NCBI GenBank assembly: GCA_945859605.1
Contig: OX243815.1
Coordinates: 25,484,900-25,548,899 of the forward strand
DNA from: Lumbricus rubellus
Lineage: Eukaryota > Annelida > Clitellata > Crassiclitellata > Lumbricidae
Length of the DNA: 64,000 nt
Direction: 5' to 3'
The notes under the pieces were generated by a model. It was not told the DNA's origin, ran no database searches, and saw nothing but the letters and a program-made list of their open reading frames with translations. Shown here one piece after another: positions 20,941 to 33,600 of this stretch. A program made the translations under genes and the position numbers. Position 1 is the first letter of the stretch, and each line of letters starts with the position of its first letter.

Positions 20941-20948
20941 CAGATCTA

Positions 20949-22114
20949 ATATTGCAGCCTTCGATTTCTACCACATGTTTATTTTCAATCTGAAAGGACA
21001 TTCTGCATCTGAATGGAAATTCTGAATCTATAGCGATAGTGTCTACGTTAAACATGCAGTCGCGCCAGTAGCCTAGCTATGACTTTGTGCACGGAATCAA
21101 ACAATGAAATCAACCGACCGTAACTAGACAAACAATGAAACGATTCACAGATTGAGACCACAACGCACTTTTAATTAGAAAAATAGATAGACCTCCATTA
21201 AGTAAGTAAGTAAGTAAGTAAGTAATTTACTCGTGTTGCCAGTAGCAACAACCAGGGATGCCACTCTCAATTTAAAAAACTCAGATCCGGTCGATAAAAA
21301 TGCTATAAAAGACTAGATTGAGAATATAATATCTGAAATACATACAATACAATACAATATACAATACAATTAGTCATTTATACCGCACTTTAACAAAAAC
21401 AAGTCTTGCACAAGAGCGCGCCTCACCATAATCTAGTTATAATGCATAGTTGTAATTACATTTATTGGACTCATTCGACCATAGAGATGTATTATAATAA
21501 ATATAACGTTATATTAAGACATGGCTTGAATTGAAAAGTATCGCAGAGAAGAGAGTGGAATCAGCATGACCACAGAGGTCATCGAACGACTTCTGGTCGG
21601 CAGGCAGAAAGTTGAGACGCACCATTTTCCGTATTTTTGCGTTAAGACGCGCCCGCTGACCAGAATTTGCAAAGCCAGACCATGCAGGGGATGCATACGG
21701 AAAGCGTGTTAAGGTGGTGGACCGAACTACATCATGTAACTCAGTATGAGAATTGTGGAAAAAAACTGGGGGGGGGGTTGGCCGATGATAAACTTTAAAT
21801 TGGGGTATGAAAAACATACTTTAACATGGGGCTCTAAAAAAGACTGAGGGGGTTGAACCCCCCAACCCCCCGGCAATTCTCACCCTGATGTAACTTAATT
21901 TGAACAAAGGGGTATAAAATCGCTTATATGAATGATCTGGGTTTTTCTGGGTTTTTCTGAAGGAAATCTGGGTCTATTTATGAAACCTCAGTGGCACCAC
22001 TGAAGAACGTGTAGCAAGCGTGTGTCCACATCATAGATATAATTATTATATCTATGGTCCACATGTGCAGCAGCGTGTCTGTTGTTATTATCATTATTAT
22101 TATTTGTAAAAGAA
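20949..22114. other. Gene-poor stretch with LINE relic and short palindromes
   Basis: Between the Merlin element and the PARS2 start. It holds (AAGT)n at about 21200, a LINE relic (21340-21760), hAT-like ends (CAGGGATGCCACT near 21252 and GTGGCACCACTG near 21990) without a matching target duplication, and a 25-bp palindrome CATAGATATAAT/ATTATATCTATG at about 22033. The PARS2 promoter should lie at its right end. Confidence 0.5.
21340..21760 (-). mobile_element. LINE C-terminal fragment, second family
   Basis: Minus-strand frame with PYASPAWSGFANSGQRARLN and FDDLCGHADSTLFSAIL, the region after the RT in CR1/Jockey-like ORF2 proteins. The 3' end reads GCGGTATAAATGACTAATTG followed by (TATTG)n. 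Different from the 13073 family but with an analogous tail. Confidence 0.65.
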
Positions 22115-22336
22115 ATGCTTCGCCGGTCGAATGTTTTGTTCAGTTCTTGGTCGTCATCAGCGTCGTTTGGATCATGTCATAGATCGCCATTTAAACACCG
22201 ATTATTGCTTTCAAAGATGTTTCCTAGTCCAGATTATTTAAGCGAACATCCGTCAAAGGTCACCGCCGATAAAGTTAAACTGGGAGATACTACAGACTGC
22301 GAAGCGATGAAGGGAAGTTCTTCGCTCAGTCAAAAG
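22115..22336 (+). CDS. PARS2: PARS2 exon 1
   Basis: ATG at 22115; Arg/Ser-rich presequence, then HRLLLSKMFPSP, which parallels RRLLLSRVFQP in the human protein. The exon ends ...CAAAAG before GCAAGC, a GC donor, because joining to TTGATGCTTCAG keeps the frame. Confidence 0.85.
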
Positions 22337-25300
22337 GCAAGCTTTTACTGATTGGTTCGATTTCGTAATTTAAGTAAAATTTATGATATGAGGGTAAAAG
22401 CCCAGACTGGCTGCCCGTACTCCAAACAGTATGGCTGCCAACGAATGCAATAAAATTAGAGCGCGACCATCGACGACATTGTTCATCAATTCAGCTTAAA
22501 TTTCAGCAGAATGACTGCACTAACCCTAATACTAACCCCTAACCGACCCTCACGACGCCTAACCTGAGCCCTAACCGACCCTCACGTTGGGTTGTCGTCT
22601 TTAGGTCGCGCTCTAATTTTATTGCATTCGTTAACGGCCATATTGTTTGGAGTATAGGCAGCCAGTCTGGGCTTTTACCCCTTTTGCAAATGCAATTTTC
22701 AGACCATTTTTAGTTATTTGAAGTTTTAGAACTGTTAGTTCTAGTTTTAGAACTTTGATGTTTTATTTGTTTTTCATGTTCTATCATAAGGTTTGATTCG
22801 AATTTAGTGTGGATTTATCCTAATCCAGCCATTTCTATGCGACTAGTAATAATGATAATATTAAATAAGTCATTTTCATCGATAATGTTATGTGGCGAAT
22901 TTTCAGTAATAAGAATGTGAACTACAGGTTTTGGATGCAAATTAAATGGAATTGATCCAATGGATGACCACTGTTTGCATATGAATGTCACTTTCAAGTC
23001 ATGTATTCAATAATGGGTAAACATGTATTTTGTCATCGTAAATTATTTGCCATTGCGTGGGTTTCAGCTTTGGTCAAATACAAGGCGGAAAAGAATTCTT
23101 GCTAATAGTCGAATTGATGAAAATAATTTTTATTTAAATAGAATTGAGATTTGTGAAAACAGTCTTGCTGAAATCGAATCTAGATTGATGAATGATAATT
23201 TTTAATTAAATAGAAGTTATATTGATGAAAAGTAATTTCTGCCTAAATAGAAGTGGGATTGATGAAACGAATTCTTGCCTAAACAGAAGCCGGATCGATG
23301 CGAAGGAATCTTATTGAAGTTGGATTGATTAAAAATAATAATACTGCAGCAAGCGAATAATTTGCAACATTGCTAAAATACTTGTTTACTCAATGATGTG
23401 TGATTTTGTGTGTTGTAGTTGATGCTTCAGCAGAAGTTGGTCGTGGGTGCGTCTTCTGGGACGTTCTATCTGTTGCCTCCGATCGCTCGCTCGCTCGAAA
23501 AACTCTATCGTTTGATCGATGATGAGATGCAATTGATTGGAGCGCAGAAGGTTACAATGCCGTGCTTGGCGCCACATCACCTGTGGAACGCCTCAGGTGA
23601 AGAAGTCTTTGAAATTTGTGACGGCGCCACCGTAGGTCGAGGCGATGAAACGTTTGTGGGAATATTCTTATTAGAGAGCCAGACTGCATCATGAGAATGA
23701 TGTGATCTGAGTATGTGCACTTAAGGCAGTGGTTCCCAACCTTTTCCGACTGTAGGGCCACTTTTTCTAAGCTGGAGGACATGGGGGCTACTTTTTCTTA
23801 GTTAAAAGGACATTAGGGCATTTAAGGGGCCGCAATGCTAAAATTTAATTAACTAGAAGCAAATAAAAATTGTTATAATCAATTCAAAGTAGAATATTTG
23901 ATGTTTTGCACTCAACCTTTCCAAACTTCAGACAATTCTAAATGCTGCTGCTCGCCTAATTGCCGGTCTTCCCAAGTTCTCTCATATTTCTGTCTTTATT
24001 CGGGACACTCTCCACTGGCTTCCTGTACCACAGCGCATTGAGTTTAAGATTCTGACACTCATGCGCAATTCTCTTCTTGGGGTAGCTCCCTCTTACCTCC
24101 GTTCTCTCTGCATCCCGGTCTCCTCTCTCCCCGGCCGCTCTGCCCTTCGCTCGGCAGCCAGCGGCCTCCTTGTCGTGCCTCGCATGCGTGGAGCCACTGC
24201 CCAGTCCAGAAGCTTTGCTTATGCTGGCCCATCCTACTGGAACCGTCTTCCTCACAAACTTCGTCTTGAGCTTCTTAGTCTCTCTCTCCCTTTGTTTAGG
24301 AAACGCCTGAAGACTATGCTATTCGTTAGCGGCAGTGCTAACTAGGGTCGGGAGCGCTACTGAATCTGTGAGCGGCGCTATATAAATGTTCAACTACAAC
24401 TACAATTATAGACTTCAAAATAAAATAATTTGTAATAGAAAATAATTACATGTTCTATCTTGTCCAAATTGTTAATTTTTTCATATATTTTTGTTAGTTA
24501 TTTGAGACATGAGTGCCACTTTTGGCCCGCGGGCCACGGGTTGGGAACCGCTGACTTAAGGTTATCTTTGCACGTGTAATGTCATGTATGTATGCTAAGT
24601 TCACCTCAGGATTGCTCAAGCAGTTGTTTGCAAAGATTTATCTTATAGTAGAGGTTATTGAAAATGCCTGTGAGATTTGCACGCTTAAGCATACGTTCAG
24701 AGTAACGCATTTTTGTACATTATGTGTTACATTAAAAAGTTTTCGTGTGATATTTCTGCATTAAAATACATCAACTGGCTTAAATGTATTCTGCATCTTA
24801 GAGCAGATATTAAATTTCATTATTTGTCACATTGTTTAACGATTTTGGTTATGAGGTTTTAAAATCTAGACACTTCTGCTTTCAGATGACTATACGAATG
24901 GTCAATCCACAATATCCCATAATACAATATAGGATGTGATTATTTAATTATATTAGCATTTCAGTTAATGTTATTGATATGTTTCTTTGTCTTGTGGCTG
25001 ACTGTTGTTGTCGATTGTCTGTTAGGTCGTTGGGAGAAGATGGGTTCGGAATTGTTCAGCCTTAAGGATCGCAGTGGCGCTTCCCACTGCCTTGCTCCGG
25101 TAAGTAACAGTGCGGTTGAAGTGTCAGTTGAAATACGAAAGATGATGAGATGATGTGTAGCCTATCTGGAACATCTTCCACTGCGGCCTCAGTTCTTCAA
25201 CTTTCCTTTTCTTCCTCTGTTTTGGAAACACCTGAAGGAACGATCGGATTATTTGTTAGTGACATCCAGTGTTATTTTAGTTCCAGCATTAATTTTTATT

Positions 25301-27604
25301 CCTATTCTTATTCTATTCCATTGTTGTAATTTTTATTCTAGTTTTAGTTCTTCTTTATAAATAAATTTTGTTCTTATTCTAGTTCCACTTCCTATTTAGA
25401 AATAATTTTAGTTCCAGTTTCAGAAAATTTATATTTCTAGTTCCACTTCTAATTCCACTTCTCATAGTTATGTCTAACATGAATGATTACACTAGCACAC
25501 AAAACAGTGTCTCGAGACTTTTAACAGCACTGAAATTTTAATATAATGTAATATTAATAATAGTCTACAATAGTTCGGAAATTGGAAAGAAAAAAACGAT
25601 CAGGCAGCAGAAGTCAGACTATAATAAAAGTTTCTCGGCAGACACACTTTCAGTCCGAAAAACTATTAAATTTTTTTTAAAGTTTCTATTTCTATTCCGT
25701 TCTTGTTCCAGAAAAATATTGAAATTTTTATTTCTATTCTATTCTCGTTCCAGAATTATTTTTTATTCCAGTTTTCGTTCCATGGAACGAAATTAAAATA
25801 ATTATTATTCTTATTCTATTCTCAGGAACTAAAATAACACTGGTGACATCGTTGCCTTTGTTCGGGAGGGAACACCTCTGAAAGTCTCTCTGATTGGCAC
25901 TCTTTATAACATCTTTTCATTATCTTTACACGTACAATATGCGATCCACTACTGATGCCAGAAGTTACTCTATTTAAATCTTTGTTTAATTTCAAACTGG
26001 CACAACACAGAACGATTACAATTCATAGTATGATGGATGATGATCACAACAAGGGTGCCCATCACGTCCTACTGCACATTCTACCAAAGATAACTGCCGA
26101 GTGAAAGGCTAATTGGACCCTTGGGAGGGTAGCAGGAAGCAATCCCACGTCCATGCGCTCGCTCTTGATAACCATTACCATAAACTCTTTTCTTACAACA
26201 TAAATGAATAGCTGGTCTTTAGTGAGATACTCACAAATGTATCGCTAGATGCTTTGAAGTACTTGGATCAATTTTCAGATTGCATGGAAAACGTCTTCTC
26301 ATCATCGTCATATAGTCCACTATTCTTTTCATTTGTCGTGAACTGTAAGTTCAGTGAAGCTGAGCTGTGTAGCATTTGAGAGTGAAGGAAACTTATATTT
26401 CAAAGTTCTTTCTATGATATTTTGCAGACTCACGAAGAGGCCATAACGACAATCGTGGCTTCAGAGTCTCCCGTCTCCTACAAGCGACTTCCTATTCGAC
26501 TCTATCAGGTCAGCTTCATGTCTTTTTGGCTTCTTATCTTTTTGTCTTTACAGTGTCTTTTTGGCTTCTTATCTTTTTGTCTTTGTGTCTTTTGGCTTCT
26601 TATCTTTGTGGGTTTTTTGCTTTATAATGTCTTTTTGGTTTTTATGTCTTTTGTCTTCACTTCTTTTGCTTTGTCTTTTTGCCTAAAGTGTTATGTCTTT
26701 TTGTTTTTATTTATGTACTTTCTGTCTTTAATTTGTCTTTATGTCTTTAATTGTTTTTATGTCTTTAATTGTCTTTGTATAATGTATTTTTGTATTTATG
26801 TTGCTCTATCATCAGGTGAATTGACTGCATTCATTGTCTTCTTTTTTATATTGACCTTTTGTTCTTTACCGTGTGGTTGCGTTTTTATTTGTTTTGTCTG
26901 TGTTAAGATAGGAAGAAAATTTCGAGACGAAGCAAGACCGAAACACGGTCTCTTAAGATGCCGCGAATTTGAGATGAAGGGTGAGATAACGTATTTCGTC
27001 AATGATGCGATTTGCTAATCAAGACACGACAATTAAATAAAATATTGAATTTTACATTTACTTTGTCTGTTGAGTGCAGGCAACTGGTCCTCTCTGCTTG
27101 TGTCTCTGTCTGTCTGTATGTGTCTGTCTGCCTGCCTGTCTGTGTCTGTCTGCTATGACATTCATGCATGTATATATTGCCGGTCTGTTGTGTGTATGCA
27201 TGTAATTATGTATGTCTCTTTCTCACTTTATATATCTATCTCTGTCCCTGTCTGTCTGTCTTTCTGTTCGCATTTATCGGTCTTTTAGGAATTGTAAAGA
27301 GTAGATATTATTACTGAGTGTCTTATTTTGCATAGCACTTGGATCAGTTACATGTGTTGTGGTTTAATTACTAATTACAATGTTCTGTTAAATGTTGATT
27401 ACTAAATAACTTTTCTGCTGTCGTCTGCATTCTTTGTGAATGTACCCCATTGTACGGTAAATCATGTTCAGCCATATTTCTTTTGTCATCTGAATGATGA
27501 TGATGATGATTGATGATTGATGATGATGATGATGATGGTGGTGGAGGTGGTGGCGGTGGTGGTGGTGGTGGTGGTGGTGGTGGTGGTGGTGGTGGTGGTG
27601 GTGG

Positions 27605-27648
<44 letters not shown>

Positions 27649-30600
27649 TTTCTCATTTAGATCTCTATACATTTGATGTTGATACGGAGGCTGCTGAAGA
27701 ATCATTTCGCGAGGTCTGTGCCGCATATTCGAGCATCTTCTCACGTCTGGGACTTGAAGCTGTTGCAGGCAGGTCATTGTTTCCATCATGTCTTGCATAT
27801 TGTTTTCAACATGTCTTGCATATTGTTTCCAACATGTCTTGCATATTGTTTCCAACATGTCTTGCATATTGTTTCCAACATGTCTTGCATATTGTTTCCA
27901 ACATGTCTTGAATATTGTTTCCAACATGTCTTGCATATTGTTTCCAACATGTCTTGCATTTGTCTCAATTGTGATTTGTCTTCACTTTGCTGAAAATCTT
28001 AAGCGTTCATGGATTTGTTTCTTCTGTCTGTGTATATCGCTGACAGTTTCTGTCTGTATGTTTGTTTGTCTTTGAAGAATTGAAGAGAGTTTTAATTTGG
28101 CATAATATCTTACCAGTATTTCATGTGGCACATAAATGTTGCTGCATGTTTATTAAATATAATTTACCTGTTGAAAGTTAAAATTACTGTTGGCCTTTAT
28201 CATCAGTTGGATGTCATATTATGCTTAGACTCTGCTGCAAAGTGTCACCTGATGCATCTCCATCTTTTTATATAGCTCCTTTCAGAATCCTCTCGCTTAA
28301 CCTTCAGTTCTCGTTTAGTGCTGTACGGTTAAAGGATTCATTGAGATTGTTCCTCTTATTTGAGCTACATAAATGATTGGTTTTACTACGCTGCTACATC
28401 TTATTTCTCAGTTTGATGTTGTGGGAACTTGCAAGCCCCTTTCAGGTTCATTCAGTTATACTAATTTATAAAATCTTCGTATCGTAATAATGATGTTAAT
28501 TAATAATTGTAATTCCAATAATAATAAGATTAATAATAATGATAATAATAATAGTGGTTTAATGATGCTGATGTTCCATGCATTTGCAGAGAAATTAGTT
28601 ATAGCATCTTGAATTGTGAGCATTTCATCATTTGGTCGTTGCATCGTTTGGGCGTATACGCTACCTATTGGTCTCCTTAATGTACTTCTTTGTCTTTATT
28701 TGCTCCTTGTCTGCAAGCGTTTGAAAACCTTTCTTGTTGTTTGGCGCTGTCAATCGGGAACACCTCTGATAAGTTCTCTAGATGTGGCGCTATATAAATT
28801 CATGATTGCAAATTTTACGATGGCGTTTGGTTATAGATCTTGAGTATTTGTTGCGTTTCAGTTGACGCAAGTACGGGGTTAATGGGAGGTCAAAGGTCAC
28901 GAGAGTTCCATCTGCTGTCGTCCGTTGGTGAGGACGTCCTATTCACGTGCGACAAGTATGGAAGCCCGCTTGAAAATTTAAACTCTCTTTTAAAACTTTT
29001 ATTTCTGTCTTTCGTGTGATGTGGTGGTTAATTATCCAAGTGAATCATTTACTGACTAGTTTTTTTAAATATATTTCTTCATATTATATGTTGCAGCATT
29101 AAATATCTCAATGAATAGACTTTGAATTTCAAGACATGAAGGATTTGAGAAACTGAGGAATGTGCATTTTGTTGTTTGAACGTGGAGAAGACTGATGTAG
29201 AGATTTGATTAGATTTGATTTGATTTGATTTGATTAGATTTTATATGAAAGGAAACATTCTATTTAGACTCCTTCTTCTACATCTTCCTCTTCCTTCTCC
29301 TACTTCAAGTCTTTGTCGTTATGCTTGATTGATTGTTGGCTTGATTGTTGGCTTGATTGTTGGCTTGATTGTTGTAGATGTGGCAGTGGCTTCAATCAGG
29401 AACTTCTGTGTAAGTCTTAAGATATTTCACTGTCTGTCTGCATGACTTTCTGCTTTTATGGCTTTATGCTAACACTTATGTGACTGTCCTTTTGGGGGCT
29501 TTTTGGTTTGACCTGCCTGTGCTCTGACTTGCCATGTTTCTTTGTTTCTCCCTCTTTCATTCTCTTAGTCAGTGTGAAACGGTTTGAAACGGAATCAGAT
29601 ATGAATAGATCAATTAACATCTAAGGATCAAAATGAGAACATGTAGGATAATATATTAACAATTTATAAAACAGCCCTACTCTCTCTGTAAAAAAACCAC
29701 TGAAAAATAGTTGACTCGGCTCTGGACTTGACTAGATAAGAGAAGTTTGACCAAATTGTGAATTCTGAGTTTGTAAACAGACTGAATAAACGCACACACA
29801 CACACATGTTTATTGTAAACAAAGGTTCTCATCAGTTGGGTTGTCTTTTGTGGTTGATTTCCTTGATTGTACGAATTCAGTGAAGATCGTCGTGTAATTT
29901 TCTTCTTTTTTGTGTTGTGTGCGTCTGAATGATTAAGCAGAGAAAAGTCGAGACGATGGAAAGTGTTCTCTACGTGGATGCGATGGGTCTCTCGTGCAGA
30001 AGTCGGGCATTGAGGTAAGGTCATGTGAAGGTCATTGCTACGATCTGACAATGTAAGGATTCATCTGGCTGTCAGATGCTACCCACAATCTGTTTACTGT
30101 ATCTCTAATCAACTGACTTCTATTTAATTCCTGTTTTATATATACAGTTATACACTCGGATATGCACCTGCGTGAGATTACTGTGATGATATATGTAAAT
30201 ATGTGAGATTACTGTGATGATATATGTAAATATGTGAGATTACTGTGATGATATATGTAAATATGTGAGATTACTGTGATGATATATGTAAATATGTGAG
30301 ATTACTGTGATGATATATGTAAATATGTGAGATTACTGTGATGATATAAATGTCCATAATTTATACAATACCTGCATGATTGCATGATTGCATAATATAC
30401 TAAGCATGGGCCACAGTAGATGATTGACTAGATTATTGCTAGTAGTAATTAGTAGCGATAGCTTGTATAGATAGCGCTAGTATCTGAGGGCGTTACGTGG
30501 CATCAGGTGGTCCGGTCTGACTTCATCACCAATGTGGAAGTCTACACTAGAACCGAACAACCAAAGGTGTGCGGTACTGTTAGACGGAGACATATAAGCG

Positions 30601-33600
30601 TCGTAAAGGATGACATAGAACTACTTGGCTCAGGATGAAGCCTTGGCAGGGTTGGGTATAGATCTGGACATGGCCATTCCTTAATAGTAATAATAATAAT
30701 AATAGTAATAATTAATAATAATATTTAGTGAATTAGTAATACTGTGTAGGGAGTACAGGACCTTCGGCAAAAGTCCTTCACTCACAATCACTCACAATTA
30801 TTGCTGATAGTCATTACGGGCGATTGCTGCCCGGTCTCTAGATGATGACGACTAAAAAATTTATGCATAATAATAATAATAATATTATTATTAATAATGA
30901 AAATAGTTTGATGTGAAGAAGTGTTAGCATTTACACGATGAATTAGCATTATATCCACAAATGGATTTTCCATTTCATCCGTCGTAACATTGACATTTTC
31001 CAGGTGGCTCACGCTTTCATTCTAGGAACGACATATTCAAAGACTTTCAAAGCGACTTTCGTCGATCGTCAAAAGCAGAAAAGGTCAGAACTTAATATCG
31101 CTTAAATCAGTTCATTGTGAATGCCTGTTCGTCAGGTTCTACACGTGTGTAAGGGCATGTAGGTGGGACTCTTCTGAGTGTTGTCTGTTTGCTTATGATT
31201 CAGGTGATCCTCCTCTTCATCTTCTTTTCACCTTTGTTCTGGAAACATTTGAATCCGTCAATCCTGGTTTGCTGTTGCATTATTGGAAGCAGAACTAATG
31301 AGTGTCCTGTAGAGGCAATATATATAAAATTTGCAATTGTGTTCTGTCCAATGATGATGAAACAATGGCAGTCTTCAATGAACAACTGCAAAATAGATGC
31401 GTGTCACCAAATGTTCGGGTGTATTTTGAAGGTGATTGAGGTGTGTCATAGTGTGCAATGGTTGGCATGCTCAACTGTAAATTGGGATTTTGAGGGTTGA
31501 AATCCCACACAAGGACTGAATATTGATTGATTCAGAAAATTGATTGTTCAAGATTTCTACTCCACCTGCAGCGCCCTCTAGCCAATTCAGCAATGTCATG
31601 AGAACACTGACCGTACACACTGTCGGTGGGAAGATGAGATGGCGAGGGAGAGGACTGGCCACCCGCCGTTCTCATATGCTGAGGCAAAGAAAATGAAGTC
31701 GTTTACACATCACACCCACGAGTCCTGCTTCTCAAGACGTTGCTCTTCGTCGTCTATCAATTATTTTATGTCATCATATTTTATGTTGTCATATTTTATG
31801 TCGTCATATTTTATGTCGTCATATTTTATGTCGTCATATTTTTAATGTCGTCATATTTTATATTTCGTCTATCAACAGAAATCTCTCGATACGTGTACAT
31901 TGAATTTTTTGTTTTTAATTTTTTTAATTCACTTGTATTTAGTGTTGCCAAAGGACCATGTTTACTGGAATTCAAGTCTTGTTGTCGTGCGTGCAGTATT
32001 TAAGATTATGCAGAATTTATCATCAGATTTTGTTGTGTTTTCTAGTTTCCTACAGATGGGTTGCTATGGCGTCGGAGTGACTCGACTTCTGTCCGCATCC
32101 ATTGAAGTCTTGTCGAACGATGATCAACTGCGTTGGAGTCGGATCTTAGCTCCACATCAAGTCATCATCGTTCCACAAAAGGTATGTTGTCATATTTTAT
32201 GTCGTCTCATTTTATGTCGTCGTATTTTATGTCGTCGTATTTTATGTCGTTGTATTTTACCTCGTCGTATTTTACGTCGTCCTATTTTACGTCGTCCTAT
32301 TTTATGTCGTCGTATTTTATGTCGTCATACTTTATGTCGTCAGAACTATTCATTTTCTGAGTTTTATTTTTTGGTCAATTTGTTAATTAATTTCAGAATA
32401 TCGTTGTTTATATATTTAGTTTTGATCTTTGGTGCTCGAATTATATGTCTTTGCAAGCATGAGGCTTTTGGTTTAAATGCTGTTTCTACCAGAAAAACGC
32501 TAAAAATTTCTTAATATTAATATGGAGCTGAAGTTACTGATCGTACTAAATATGATCTAAATGTTTTGGCCAAATTGCCTTCTGGGGTTTTATCCATATT
32601 TTATCAGTGAGTTGTGCATGTCTCTTTCTCATCCTGAATGTCGATTTCTTTGCTCTGCTGCACAAGATGGATGACCTGCGGACTGTTCCTCTGGTCGGAA
32701 ATTCCATGGTACAGCACAGAAGCTTAGGTTCAGCATTTGGTCCAACTTTCTGGAATGTTCGGTTTCCTAACACCAGGCAACATGAACCACTTCGTCTTTC
32801 TCAATTAAATCATGAACATTTGAAAACCATTGCGTTCGGATTTCTGTTGTTGTTGAGTTGCCTCTAATTATAATCATGAATATATATATATATATATAGC
32901 GCCCCTTCAAGAGAAACTCCTCAGAGGCGCTCCCATTTCAACAGCAACAAACCATGATCAAAGAGAATGGTTTTCGAACGCTTGCAGAAAGATGGAAACA
33001 AGTTCATTACAGAGACTGCTAGACTTTTATGCTGCTCTGTGGAAGTTTGAGCCATAGGGACAACCAGGTCACCTTTTGCGTGGCAGAGCGAAGGAATCTA
33101 CGATCTGTAATGGAGAGCACTGGCAGAAATAAGCTGCCTAAGATAAATTGGGGCTTTGGTCAGCTTGGCAATTGCGTATGACCATTAGAATGTTAAACTC
33201 GAGAGTAACGTACAATATATGTGACCCATCATTACGAAATGAGTCGGAAGTCGCATAATGCAGAACACTGCAAATCGCTTGTAAAGGCAGGCCCGGCCTT
33301 AGGGCAAGGCGAGCGAGGCAATCGCCTTGGGCCCCGCGCTTCCAGGGGCCCCGCGCTGCTGGCTATAATTTTATCTTTGTCGATATTGACAATGGTTACG
33401 TCGTATAACAACTATTCTTGCAGTCAAGTTGCCACGCGAATGTGACATGGTGATTTTGAAAGAATGAAACTTCGAGTCACAGCTAGCCTGCTTTTTAGCG
33501 TTGGTCTGCATGTAAAATTCTCTCCAGAAAACATACCATTAGACCATAATTGATTAGGGCCTAATTATCTTTTGCATGTTGGAAACTTAAAATTTTCTTA

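Noticed and set aside
27388..27993. Poly-His, poly-Gly and CILFPTCLAYCFQH-type frames
   Set aside because: Translations of trinucleotide runs and the 23-bp minisatellite.
29677..30051. 124-codon minus-strand frame
   Set aside because: It lies opposite PARS2 exon 9, whose plus-strand frame matches the family and has splice sites.
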